In this document: piece by piece, positions 42,574 to 51,316 of the stretch
Layout of the letters: the number at the start of each line of letters is the position of its first letter
Position numbering within the stretch: position 1 is the first letter of the stretch
Assembly (NCBI GenBank): GCA_029263395.1
Contig: JAJCXO010000228.1
Location: 1 to 64,000, forward strand
Direction of reading: 5' to 3'
Length of the DNA: 64,000 nucleotides
Source of the DNA: Acidobacteriota bacterium
Lineage (GTDB): Bacteria; Acidobacteriota; Thermoanaerobaculia; Multivoradales; J023
Program-made: the position numbers and the translations under genes
Notes under the pieces: model-generated
Told to the model about the DNA's origin: nothing
The model's input: the letters and a program-made list of their open reading frames with translations, nothing else
Databases searched by the model: none

Positions 42574-43513
42574 GTCTAGTTCTCCTGAGCTGCCGATTCT
42601 TTCTGTTCGTGCTCCTGAATCCGATGACGCCGTTGATCCTATGAAATCTTATCTGGAAGGATTACCAGAACAGTACTTCATCAAATATAGAAAGCTGCGC
42701 CTTGAGTTGTTTTTCCGCCTGGATGAGTTTGTGAGAGATGCGAAGGGGACGGAGATCGAGGTCCATGCTCAAAGGCTGCATCAGGAATTCGATAGAACTG
42801 GAGACATGCATTTTCTTAGATTGTTCCGGGCAATTGGCTTGAAGTCGAGCCCGATCGTCCTCGACCATGTGCTGGGTGAAAGACAGCGTATGCCCCCTGT
42901 TCGCGTGGCAACCGAGACCAATACTGATCGCCTGCTGGGCGACGACTCTGACATCCCGGCCTGGTATTCGAATGCTATTTACTTTAATGCCACCCATGAA
43001 CTCCTCGGGAGTTACAGGGAGTTCAAGGCAGTGTTCTTTCACGAGCTTGTGCATGCTCTTGTTGGCGGACCGACGTATCATCGGCAAAAACTTCTTGACG
43101 AGATAGTTACAGAGTTCTTGAATCAAAAAGCGTTCGGTTACGGAGTGGCTTGGGTGCCGGAGGCGATGGAGCTGGTGGCATCGCTATACGATCTCGACTC
43201 CAAGATGCTATTGGACTGGTACTGTGGCAGAGACGATGATGCGTTCAGGCAGAGCTTGAGAACGAACCTGGCAAAGTCTTACTCGCCAGAAGCAGCGGAT
43301 GACATCGAGCGCGAGGTCTGGTTCTTGCGGCACTGGATGGTCAATGCCTGGGCCAGATCTCTCGACCGATACCAATTTGAAGATATTGCTCAAAGGTATT
43401 TTGAAAAGATAGGTCCAGACTATTTCCGAGGACTGGCAGCAAGAATCAAGGGCCGGCCAATACCCGACAGTCAAATGCCATATGAGATGAGAGTCGACGA
43501 CCCTCTGCACTAA
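42572..43513 (+). CDS. Putative zinc metallopeptidase (HExxH)
   Basis: A 313-residue protein without signal peptide or membrane span. Residues 157-161 form HELVH, in VFFHELVHALVGGP, and a Glu at 177 in LLDEIVTEFLNQ lies 16 residues later, the spacing expected for a third zinc ligand in a gluzincin-type site. I do not recognise the family; the remainder is mostly helical. Its start codon overlaps the divergent exported-protein start (CATG), and its stop overlaps the convergent ATPase gene stop by four bases. Because it sits beside a membrane-tethered HTH protein, it might process that regulator; this is inferred from position only. Confidence 0.65.
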   Translation: MSSSPELPILSVRAPESDDAVDPMKSYLEGLPEQYFIKYRKLRLELFFRLDEFVRDAKGTEIEVHAQRLHQEFDRTGDMHFLRLFRAIGLKSSPIVLDHVLGERQRMPPVRVATETNTDRLLGDDSDIPAWYSNAIYFNATHELLGSYREFKAVFFHELVHALVGGPTYHRQKLLDEIVTEFLNQKAFGYGVAWVPEAMELVASLYDLDSKMLLDWYCGRDDDAFRQSLRTNLAKSYSPEAADDIEREVWFLRHWMVNAWARSLDRYQFEDIAQRYFEKIGPDYFRGLAARIKGRPIPDSQMPYEMRVDDPLH

Positions 43514-46095
43514 AACTCCCACGGACTATTCTCCGGCAGTTCACCAACGGCAGCAGGCGGCTCAAATCTGACCTCCTCTGTAACCCCCTGTTCGGGCCTC
43601 AACCGTCGGAGCTGGCGTTGCAGAACCTCAGCAGGCAGATTCCGGTCCCAGTAGCTGTAGTAACCATCCGGGATGAAATAGGTCTCTACTTCAATCGCCG
43701 CGAGCGCCGTCTTGGCGACGACACAATGGCGGGTCGGGAGCTTCTGGAGATCATTGATGCTGATCTCCCGTTCGCCTTCCAGCGTGAAGTAGACCCGGTG
43801 CTCAGTCGTGGTCTCGCCGGCAGTCGCGGATTCCCCGGCAGCCTCAGCGGTCCCCACCGTGCTTCCTTCCTCAACGCTTTGTCCGGCAGTGCTGGTACGA
43901 GACACCGTTTGCGAAAGGGTCTCTCCGTACGAATGCGCGAGTTGCTCCAGCTGCTGGAAGGACTCGGCGAGAGAGATCTGATGGGATTTACCGATAGCGA
44001 GACTCTTGCCGCGAGCCTGGGAGACCCCCTGCATCTTGGCCCGTGACTGCGAGACTGTGTCTGTTTGCGTGATCCCGCGCTGCCGCGAGCCACCGAGCGT
44101 CTTTCCTGTCGTCGATCCCGTGTTCTGGGCCTTGCTCAAACTGTTACCTCGGGTACCAGTACTGCTGAGACTGCTGCCGACTGAGGCGGCGACACCGCGT
44201 AGGTTCTGAATGGCCTGACTAAAACTGCGACCTTGTGCGGTGGCTTGCTGATGCGTTTCGCCGAGAGCCGTCGATTGGCTGTCGGAACGATCATGCGATC
44301 CACTGTCGGGGCCAGAGCGCCGGTGGAAGGCGGTCGAGCCGTTGGTGCGCACGAAGTTATTGCCATGCGAATCAGTCACCTTGAAGTCGCGCCCGGCCGT
44401 GGCTGTCTCGCCTCGCTGGAGGGAATCTGACCGTTGCTCAGAGCTGCCGCGCTGAACTGCCAAGCTCTCGTTCTGGCTCTGGGTATAGGTGAAGCCAGTA
44501 TTGTGATTGACCATGTGGCTCCAGTTGTCACCAATGACGACACTGATGCCATGAGCTCTACTGCGCATTTCGGTCAGAGTCTCCGACTGCGAGCGGGTAA
44601 TCGTCTCCGAAATGGTCTCCTGAATGCTTTCTCCGAATCCCTCCGTGAGTGATTGCCCCAAGGTCACACCTTCAGTCTTGGCAATGCCATAGTTCTCGCT
44701 TTCGGCAATGGCGATTGAATCGGCTCGCGACCAGCTCAGCCCTGTCGAGCGCGATTTCTGGAAAGACACCGTGCGGGTCTTGGTCTGGCTGCTCCCTTGC
44801 GAACGGGCCACTTCGGAATAGCTGAAATTGTGCCGCCGCTGAGAAAGTTCGAAGAGTTCCTTGGTCATGCCCTCGGCATCCTCACGACTGAGGCGGAACA
44901 GGATTTTCACTTGGGCATTGGCCTTGATCGTTTCCAGGATGGAACGTCCTTCAGTGGTGTGGAACGGCGGTTGCGACTGTGACTGATGGACATTGATCAT
45001 GCGCAGGTTGTATTGGCGCAGCGTCGTTGCCGCTTTGGCAAACTCGATGTCGGCGAATTCGTGGAATTCGTCGATGTAGAGGTAGTAGGGCGAGCGCTCT
45101 TCGGGTTTTCTCCGATAAGCAGCGCGCTGGAACTTGGTCGCCAGAAACGTGCCGACCAGCTGGCAGCCCTTGAGGTTCTTTCCGAGCGGCAGAGAACAGA
45201 ACAAGCTGCGGCGCTGGCGCAGCAGCTCGGGCACGTGAATCGTGCTCTCGCGAGTATCGAAGAACCGAGCGACCAGAGAATCGCCAAGGAAGTACTGCAG
45301 AACGTTCCAAGTCGATTCCAGCCGTTCCTGTTGCTGCCCTGCTGTGAAACGGGCGAAGAACTTCGTCCAATAGGTCTTCACATAGGAATTCAGCCGTGAG
45401 TCTGGGATGGCTCGAACCAGCCGGACGCGGGTGTCGTCGTCCGCAGCGAGGAATTCCGCCGCGAAAGTGAGATTCAGCGGGTACTGGAACCCCTCGATAG
45501 CAGGGCGTTCTTCCTGAGGGAGCCGGTTCAGTTCCGCGATCACCCATAGGCAGTTGCGCAGGTTGTTGCGGATACGCCGGGTCTGGTCGATGTCCCCGAA
45601 CAGCCGTTCGGCCGCTTTCAGGAAGTCGTCGACCTGCTCTTCCGTCGTCTCTTCACCTTGTGGCTCCAGCGGATTGAGACGCAGCGGATTGGCTGGCGTG
45701 TCGAGATCGAGAAAGAGGTAGCGCTCAAGCAGGCTGTCCAGCTCATGGTTCCGGCGCTCGGCGATCTCGAGACAGCGGGCGATGAACTCCAGCGCTTTGC
45801 GGTAGAGCGACCCAGTGGGATCGAGCAGACAGAGCGGGCGCTGACAGATGATGTCCTGGACGAGCATGTTCTCCAGGAAGCGAGATTTACCGCTACCAGT
45901 CACACCACATATATAGACGTGTGCAGCACGATCTCCATCCTCAAGCACTACATGCCGATTACTCTCGCGGGCCTGGCCAAGAAAGAGGTGGTCAGGAAGT
46001 TCGGACGGGTAGAGCGAATCCGGCCCATTGGCGAACAGGAAGCGGCGTTGGTAGGGAACGGGGTGCATTGGCCTCACGGATCTGAGTGCTGACAC
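43510..46095 (-). CDS. HerA/VirD4-like conjugative ATPase with Ser/Thr/Gln-rich insert
   Basis: An 861-residue P-loop ATPase related to HerA/FtsK and type IV secretion DNA-binding proteins. Walker A is ICGVTGSGKSRFLEN (near residue 60), the next block is LCLLDPTGSLYRKAL and Walker B is YYLYIDEFHEFAD (near residue 345), with the later NAQVKILFRLS segment typical of the family. From about residue 420 to 755 the chain becomes strikingly rich in Ser, Thr, Gln and Gly with an alternating pattern, before a folded C-terminal part with VYFTLEGEREISINDLQKLP. The start is GTG at 46095; an ATG at 46068 is an alternative. With the relaxase and replication-relaxation genes it suits DNA handling during transfer. 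Confidence 0.85.
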   Translation of the reverse strand: MSALRSVRPMHPVPYQRRFLFANGPDSLYPSELPDHLFLGQARESNRHVVLEDGDRAAHVYICGVTGSGKSRFLENMLVQDIICQRPLCLLDPTGSLYRKALEFIARCLEIAERRNHELDSLLERYLFLDLDTPANPLRLNPLEPQGEETTEEQVDDFLKAAERLFGDIDQTRRIRNNLRNCLWVIAELNRLPQEERPAIEGFQYPLNLTFAAEFLAADDDTRVRLVRAIPDSRLNSYVKTYWTKFFARFTAGQQQERLESTWNVLQYFLGDSLVARFFDTRESTIHVPELLRQRRSLFCSLPLGKNLKGCQLVGTFLATKFQRAAYRRKPEERSPYYLYIDEFHEFADIEFAKAATTLRQYNLRMINVHQSQSQPPFHTTEGRSILETIKANAQVKILFRLSREDAEGMTKELFELSQRRHNFSYSEVARSQGSSQTKTRTVSFQKSRSTGLSWSRADSIAIAESENYGIAKTEGVTLGQSLTEGFGESIQETISETITRSQSETLTEMRSRAHGISVVIGDNWSHMVNHNTGFTYTQSQNESLAVQRGSSEQRSDSLQRGETATAGRDFKVTDSHGNNFVRTNGSTAFHRRSGPDSGSHDRSDSQSTALGETHQQATAQGRSFSQAIQNLRGVAASVGSSLSSTGTRGNSLSKAQNTGSTTGKTLGGSRQRGITQTDTVSQSRAKMQGVSQARGKSLAIGKSHQISLAESFQQLEQLAHSYGETLSQTVSRTSTAGQSVEEGSTVGTAEAAGESATAGETTTEHRVYFTLEGEREISINDLQKLPTRHCVVAKTALAAIEVETYFIPDGYYSYWDRNLPAEVLQRQLRRLRPEQGVTEEVRFEPPAAVGELPENSPWEF

Positions 46096-46426
46096 CCGGA
46101 CAGTTGGCGTCAGCAGTTAGATGAATCTCTCCTCTCTCCCTACAAAAGCGGCAAGTGCCCCAATCCGGCTTCATGGCGCCGACCACCACGGAGCGAAGGC
46201 AGATGACAGGAGAATGAACCAGCGAAAAAGCGAGTATAACTTGGGGCTCGTCTTTTTGTGAGCTGGGGTTGGCAAATAGCTAATGCTGAGAGTGTGCTGG
46301 GTGAAGCAACAGATCGAAGGAAGCTCGAATGATTCTTCAGCGCAGTAAGACGCGCCTTCTTGAAAGCAAGCACATAGCCCCTCTCGGCAGCACTGGAAGC
46401 TTCATTGAGAGAAACCAGTAGGATTA
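46096..46426. other. Intergenic region, no supported gene
   Basis: 331 bases between two leftward genes. A short leftward frame (46189 to 45992) with CRFCRERGE overlaps the ATPase start but has no ribosome binding site. An AT-rich element (GCGAGTATAACTTGG, about 46228-46242) could be a promoter. No repeat or strong hairpin seen. Confidence 0.35.
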
Positions 46427-47335
46427 CTATAGAAATTCTGCTCTGAGAAGCGCCCTTCTCTCCCCACTCGCCACCACCCAAATCGCCTCGAACACCGGAT
46501 CCCGCTCCTTCAGTTCGTCGAACGTCGTAAACGCCATCAGCTCAAACCCCGGCTCTCCATGAAGATGACGGCGCAGCAGCTCGATACGCCGGGCATGCGT
46601 GGTAACGAAGAGCACCCGGAAGTCATCAACCTGGCCATAGCGTTGCCACAAATACCGGTCTGGGTGCTGAGGATCACGTGTCCGTAGGTAGTGCGAGTAG
46701 CCAACCTGCTTCGCAGCGATCTCCTTCGGCCCCTCACTCCCTCGATCCGCCTCAAGCAAGAACAACCGACTGGCCGTACCCTGAGCCAAAGCGAAAACGA
46801 GATCCGGCCGAATCCGCCACGGCTCAAGGTGGCTAGGCGAAGAAATATCCTGCTGCGTCACGAAACGTTCGACATGTTTCTTTCGCGAAGCATCCTCGAC
46901 AGCATGCGTATGGTAGAAGAGTACCCACAGCGGAGCGAGCTCGGGCGTCGTGACCGCCGTTCCCCGCAACGATTCAGTGAATCGCACCGCACACTCCGTC
47001 ACCATCAACGGATGGAGCAGTTGCTGCGCCGTGTCCGTTCGTGACTGGTAAAGCCGGCGTTGATCGATCCCGTAGCGATCACGGAGTGGAGCCAAGGCCT
47101 TCTGGCCCAGGAAGTAGATACGCTCCCTGCTGCTTAAGAGCGTGTCAGGTAGCAGATACCCAGCATCAGCGAGTCGCTTCATGCGCTTGCGGACATTGTC
47201 CAGCGCCGACAAGCGACCCGTCGCCGGCTGGAAGTAGCGTGCCCGTCGGATCTGCTCCAGCGTCATCACCCGCAGCATCCAGAGCCACCGAAAGACCTCA
47301 AGATCACCGTCCGTGAGAGTGAGTCGTTGTGACAT
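46427..47335 (-). CDS. Replication-relaxation family protein
   Basis: A 302-residue protein beginning MSQRLTLTDGDLEVFRWLWM, then LRVMTLEQIRRARYF, a winged-helix opening typical of the Replic_Relax family (PF13814). The middle contains RPDLVFALAQGTASRLFLLE, a nuclease-like strand pattern with conserved Asp and Glu. Family knowledge places these proteins on mobile elements next to conjugative ATPases, with proposed roles in DNA relaxation or replication initiation. It lies upstream of the HerA-like ATPase gene on the same strand, separated by an untranslated stretch. Two 14-bp direct repeats lie immediately upstream. Confidence 0.85.
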   Translation of the reverse strand: MSQRLTLTDGDLEVFRWLWMLRVMTLEQIRRARYFQPATGRLSALDNVRKRMKRLADAGYLLPDTLLSSRERIYFLGQKALAPLRDRYGIDQRRLYQSRTDTAQQLLHPLMVTECAVRFTESLRGTAVTTPELAPLWVLFYHTHAVEDASRKKHVERFVTQQDISSPSHLEPWRIRPDLVFALAQGTASRLFLLEADRGSEGPKEIAAKQVGYSHYLRTRDPQHPDRYLWQRYGQVDDFRVLFVTTHARRIELLRRHLHGEPGFELMAFTTFDELKERDPVFEAIWVVASGERRALLRAEFL

Positions 47336-47372
47336 GCCCTATCCGTTCCCTTGTCCGGTGCCCTATCCGTTC
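47335..47372. repeat. 14-bp direct repeats at the replication-relaxation start
   Basis: TGCCCTATCCGTTC occurs at 47335-47348 and 47359-47372, a 24-base period. The first copy overlaps the start codon. GTCCGGTG (47353-47360) and CACCGGAC (47385-47392) form an inverted repeat across the second copy. The arrangement suggests an operator or iteron-like binding site. Confidence 0.6.
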
Positions 47373-47581
47373 TGAGGACAGGCACACCGGACACCTAAGC
47401 CGGATACCCCTGGTCGATCCAAATCGTTTTAATATAAGGATTTACAAGGCCAGGATGAGTCTTTCAGGTAGACGTCTACGAGCATACCAGAATAGAGCAC
47501 TTCGTCGCGTATTCCTTTGGCTGAGTACAGCTGGCTGGTGGTGGGGAGGTGGAGGTTCTCAGGAAGAATACTGCTGCGCTC

Positions 47582-47806
47582 CTACAACTGCACCAGCCCG
47601 AAAATGACAGCCGCGAGCAGCATCAGTTTCAGGTAGATAAGGATCTCGCGATGCGACTTGTACTCGGGCATATAGGGAACGAGCTTGAATGTCTGCCGTC
47701 GATTGGAACCACAGTTGGGGCAGCGAGCTTCGTGGTGGCTCGTAAACCAACGTCGGTTACACCCGAGGCAGTGATGGGTGAAGCTCAGGGCAGGTCGCTG
47801 TTTCAT
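47582..47806 (-). CDS. Zinc-ribbon single-span membrane protein
   Basis: A 74-residue protein starting at the ATG at 47806. It has two Cys pairs, THHCLGCNRRWF and ARCPNCGSNRR, with zinc-ribbon spacing, and a C-terminal membrane helix (LKLMLLAAVIFGLVQL). No ribosome binding site is obvious; an in-frame GTG at 47845 is an alternative. The protein is probably tail-anchored with the ribbon in the cytoplasm. Its function is unknown, and its neighbours are element genes. Confidence 0.55.
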   Translation of the reverse strand: MKQRPALSFTHHCLGCNRRWFTSHHEARCPNCGSNRRQTFKLVPYMPEYKSHREILIYLKLMLLAAVIFGLVQL

Positions 47807-48186
47807 GGTGGAGGGGGTCAAAGGATGAAAACGCCTCTCTCGCACCGGCCGAAGCGAGCCGGGTCAAGGAGGAGTCCCGCATCGCGGGAAGCTCCTTGAT
47901 GCGGCGCGGTTCGTGCCGGTATCCTGAAAAGGCGTTTCGACTGTAACGGGGGGCAGTAGGGTGGCGGTGGTGGTTGTGGAGGCCGACGATCTCATGCCAC
48001 CGTCTCCAACAGAGACTCCAACAGAGACGCTGCCTGAACCTGAGAAACGCTGAACACAACTCTGCATTCGTGCAAAGTTGAAGCGCAGCGGAAACTCCTT
48101 GCACAATGGCAAGTTGTGTCAGCGCGAAAGAATGACTGGAGAGCAGGCCGAGTCGAGTAGTACGCCCCTGAGTGGCACGTCCATTT
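47807..48186. other. Intergenic region, no supported gene
   Basis: 380 bases between two leftward genes. Several overlapping frames exist but none has both a ribosome binding site and a sensible product. The stretch CTCCAACAGAGACTCCAACAGAGAC (48005-48029, described rather than quoted fully) contains a 13-base direct duplication of the motif CTCCAACAGAGA. Confidence 0.35.
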
Positions 48187-49323
48187 TCAAACGTCGCTGC
48201 GTTTTCCGGCTGGGATGGTAGCTGTCGGGCGAGAGCCAGCAGGTATCGTGTGCGCAGCAACGGTCGTCCGGGTTGAAGTCAGCAGCTCGAGTGTGAGCTG
48301 CCGCTGTTCGACTGCGTCGTGCCAGAGTTGCAGGGCACTGATAGCCTGCTTTTGCAACGAGAGGCCGGAGCACAGTTTCCAGGTTTCGGAAGCAAGTTCC
48401 CTGAGCTCGCCGAGGCGTCCTTGCGGCAGATAGAGCGCTGCCAGGTCGAGCGAGATCATCGCGACTTCGTACGGCGCTACCATTTCTATGAGTCCGCGCC
48501 GCGATGCTTTGTAGCTGAGTTCAGCTTGTGCAGTTGCTCCGAAACGAGCCTGAATGATTCCCTGAAGCCACTTGAGTTTGTATTTGCCGTAGTGTCGCTT
48601 CTTGAACCATCGCAGCTTTTTCCGTGCAACACTCAGCCACTGTACAGCTGTAGCGAGCTGATCAGGCGAGCCACCATTGACCAGATCGACGGCGAGGTTA
48701 TGTACAGCAGCGAAGTAGGGTCGCGGCCCGCGATTGACCTCGAGGTGATTGAGCGCGGCAGTGAGATCGAGGATTGATGCACCGAGGTTACCCGCTTCTC
48801 GTTGGATAGTCGCCCGGGCGACCAGGCACCGACCCAGCTCGTGACGATCGATTAGGTCAGATTCCAGTCGCTGGATGCGGATGGCGTCCTCGATCAGGCG
48901 TGCAGCCTCATCGCCGTTTCCTTGATAGAGGCGGAGATAGGCCAACCTACGATACAGATCTGCCGCTTCAACCGGCGGAAGATTCTGCTCAGCTAGCGCC
49001 AGGTCATACGTGCGGTGTGCGGCCGCATAGTCGCCGACCGCTCGATACGCACTACCGAGTCGACAGTAGGCGCGTACGTGAAGCGTCGGTGCATTCAGAG
49101 TCGAGTCGTACGTAATGATCTTGTCGGCGAATGGCGGGGCAAACTTGGCCAACCGCAGACCGGCGGAGCAGTCATCAAAGATTTCTTCGTCACACTTCTC
49201 GAGGAACAGACTGAAGACGTCGAGCTTCCAGAACTTCTCTGCCTCAAGAAGTTCCTGGGCACCTTGATTGAGATCGACGCTGCCAAGCAGCTGTCGAGCA
49301 TAACTACTGTAGGGACTAACCAT
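48187..49323 (-). CDS. TPR-repeat protein
   Basis: A 378-residue, soluble helical protein. Several helix pairs match tetratricopeptide repeats, for example YCRLGSAYRAVGDYAAAHRT, LYRRLAYLRLYQGNGDEAAR and ATIQREAGNLGASILDLTAA. The N-terminus (MVSPYSSYARQLLGSVDL) has no signal. The repeats span most of the chain, and the last 30 residues are probably unstructured. TPR proteins mediate protein-protein contacts; the partner may be the small exported protein encoded just upstream. I could not assign a specific role. Confidence 0.75.
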   Translation of the reverse strand: MVSPYSSYARQLLGSVDLNQGAQELLEAEKFWKLDVFSLFLEKCDEEIFDDCSAGLRLAKFAPPFADKIITYDSTLNAPTLHVRAYCRLGSAYRAVGDYAAAHRTYDLALAEQNLPPVEAADLYRRLAYLRLYQGNGDEAARLIEDAIRIQRLESDLIDRHELGRCLVARATIQREAGNLGASILDLTAALNHLEVNRGPRPYFAAVHNLAVDLVNGGSPDQLATAVQWLSVARKKLRWFKKRHYGKYKLKWLQGIIQARFGATAQAELSYKASRRGLIEMVAPYEVAMISLDLAALYLPQGRLGELRELASETWKLCSGLSLQKQAISALQLWHDAVEQRQLTLELLTSTRTTVAAHTIPAGSRPTATIPAGKRSDV

Positions 49324-49484
49324 TCAATGCCTCCCGCTCGAACTTGAATCTGCTGAAGATGCGAGGGCATTCTATCAAGAGGAAAGCGCACGGTGGCTGA
49401 ACGCCACCGTGGCCTCTTCTGAACTTTTCGATCTGCGCATTTGTTCTGAGTGCCGAAACTCGATCCAGAGCCTCGAGCGCCGAT

Positions 49485-49772
49485 CTAGGGTGATACTGGC
49501 CTCTGCTCGCGTGGAGTCCTCCGGCTTGAGTCGTCTGTGCTCGGCGGATCTGGCTGCCCATTGAGCCCATCTGGAACGATATGGGTGCCCAGGTTTGCGG
49601 TGGCTACTTCTGGACTGAGCCAGCCCATGACAGTTGTACTGAGCCATTGCCCAAAGGCTCGGAGTGGCGCCAACCAATTCTCGCTAGACACCGATTGTTC
49701 GTAGGGTGCGGCCAAGGTAGGGGGCGCGAGTATGAGCGCCAGGAGAAGGACGACGGTTGCTCTACGAGTCAT
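49485..49772 (-). CDS. Small exported protein
   Basis: A 95-residue protein with a clear signal peptide (VVLLLALILAPPTLAA, cleavage near residue 22) and AAGGAG eight bases before its ATG. The mature part contains a Trp-rich stretch (NWLAPLRAFGQWLS, then TTVMGWLSPE) and a Pro/Asp/Ser-rich hydrophilic tail. There are no cysteines. It precedes the TPR gene on the same strand with a 161-base gap. No family is recognised. Confidence 0.7.
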   Translation of the reverse strand: MTRRATVVLLLALILAPPTLAAPYEQSVSSENWLAPLRAFGQWLSTTVMGWLSPEVATANLGTHIVPDGLNGQPDPPSTDDSSRRTPREQRPVSP

Positions 49773-50156
49773 GGGGATCTCCTTACAGGCGAGTCGGAGC
49801 AGGCTGGCGAAAGTGCCGCTGTCTGCTCGCCTCCAGACTCCATTATCGAACGAGTGGTCAGCAAAAGGCGCTTTTTGAAAATGGCGCCCTTTTTCTCAGT
49901 CGCCGTTTCCGAAAGCCGCGCTTTCTCGCCCAGGCGGGATGACAGCAACGTCGCAGACCGCTGCTACGCTGCTGGTTGACCTCAAGAACGCCATGCGTGG
50001 TCATCGTCGAAAAGTTTCGTTAACCCTCGGCGTGCCGGGGATTTCGGCAGAGATGCAGCTATTGGTTGCAAGCTCTCCCGGCCCCTCCCCCCGACACGCC
50101 GGGGCTCCTGAACCGTAGGCGAATCGTCCATTTGTCCGACGGAAATTTCGGCATCT
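49773..50156. promoter_or_regulatory. Divergent intergenic region with long inverted repeat
   Basis: 384 bases between the divergent small exported protein gene and the rightward unknown gene. TCGGCGTGCCGGGG (50027-50040) and CCCCGACACGCCGG (50089-50102) pair with two mismatches and could form a long-loop hairpin upstream of the rightward gene. A second hairpin-like pair, AAAAGGCGC and GCGCCCTTTTT, lies near 49862-49896. ATTTCGGCA occurs twice (50041-50049 and 50145-50153) around the first structure. Confidence 0.4.
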
Positions 50157-50675
50157 ATGAGAGACCTTGCCGCAGCGATTCGGATTCAGACAATGCATTC
50201 TTCAACGAGACCCAATCGCGACCAGTTTCTCGACCTGATTCGGCTGCTCGATCAGTGTGCTGATCCCTACCTCGTAGCCGCAACCGTACTGGCAGAAGAC
50301 CTGCGTATCGTTGATGACTTGCGTCGCGAGATGGGCGTCTTCCTCGATGACATGGTCACTCTGGCACGGACTCAGAAGTACCCGTTACCGGAATCCTTCG
50401 TCACCGATGCTCGGCGAGAGGTTCGCGAAATGGGACAGCTGCCGAAACGCCTCCAACTCCGTCTCCTGTTCAGTCCCGAAACGCTACACAGCTGCGGTCG
50501 CCAAGCTGTGCCGATTCTGGCGCTTGCCCTTACTCTCGTCGCGCAGTGGGTGGAGTACGGAACCAGCTGGCTAGAAAGCGTCGACCGGTTGAGAATTCAG
50601 GTCGATGGCTTGCTCGGAGAATCCCTTCCAGTCTTGGACAGAAACGGTGCGAGTAAACGCTGCCAATGTGCTTAG
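50157..50675 (+). CDS. Hypothetical protein, helical
   Basis: A 172-residue protein, predicted soluble and mostly helical, with no recognisable domain. The segment DQFLDLIRLLDQCADPYLVA and later QWVEYGTSWLESVDRLRIQV are amphipathic. An alternative start is the ATG at 50193. The next gene starts 21 bases after its stop and the following one lies near, so the three are probably co-transcribed. It is cargo of the mobile element; function unknown. Confidence 0.55.
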   Translation: MRDLAAAIRIQTMHSSTRPNRDQFLDLIRLLDQCADPYLVAATVLAEDLRIVDDLRREMGVFLDDMVTLARTQKYPLPESFVTDARREVREMGQLPKRLQLRLLFSPETLHSCGRQAVPILALALTLVAQWVEYGTSWLESVDRLRIQVDGLLGESLPVLDRNGASKRCQCA

Positions 50676-50696
50676 GGGTTTGGAGGGAAGACACGA

Positions 50697-51209
50697 ATGA
50701 AAGACAGCAGCACAGAAGCGTACGTGGACTTCGGCAAGATCGCTCGTCTGCTCGATGCTGTCTCAGCACACGCTCCGGCAGAGTTACCAACTCTGCTCGA
50801 TGTGCTGTGGCGATCTGAAGAACGACAAACCGCGAAGGTGATCACTCTCGTTGCTGGACAGGTCGAAGATCCGCTGGCGCCGGTGGATCAAACTTGTCAA
50901 GACGCCTTGCGGACGGCTGCGCAACTCGAGCACCTCTGCACAGCTCGTAGCTGGCGCGATCCCTCCAAAGTTGTTGAGAGTCCGCGTTGCCAAGCACTGC
51001 TGCATCTCTGTGCTGAACGGATCGTCAATCGGCAGGATGATTCGGCGACGTTTCGGCGCTATCGGGATATTCGGGTACGGCTCTTCCAGGCATCTGAACA
51101 AGAACGCCAGGAACGGGAAGCTGAGATCGAACGCTTGGCACAAATCCGTGACGCAATAGTGCCAGATCTCCTGACGTTGTATCGGGACTTTGGAACTCGG
51201 GTGGGATAG
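50697..51209 (+). CDS. Hypothetical protein, coiled-coil C-terminus
   Basis: A 170-residue protein starting at an ATG with GGAGGGAAG upstream. The N-terminal half is helical (FGKIARLLDAVSAHAPAELP). The C-terminal part, FQASEQERQEREAEIERLAQ, is a likely coiled coil. No family is recognised. It lies between two other unknown genes on the same strand, and together they look like one accessory operon. Confidence 0.6.
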   Translation: MKDSSTEAYVDFGKIARLLDAVSAHAPAELPTLLDVLWRSEERQTAKVITLVAGQVEDPLAPVDQTCQDALRTAAQLEHLCTARSWRDPSKVVESPRCQALLHLCAERIVNRQDDSATFRRYRDIRVRLFQASEQERQEREAEIERLAQIRDAIVPDLLTLYRDFGTRVG

Positions 51210-51316
51210 GTCGCACAGGTTCCTGGAGATGCTCTCCCAACGGCAGATCGGCTCCCCCTCAGAGCCCGCTTTCTCAGAGGGTGTCTCCAGGGCCTCTTTT
51301 TTGTCTGGCTTCGATC

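Noticed and set aside
45992-46189. 65-residue leftward frame with CRFC motif before the HerA-like ATPase
   Set aside because: It overlaps the ATPase start in another frame, has no ribosome binding site and only one Cys pair.
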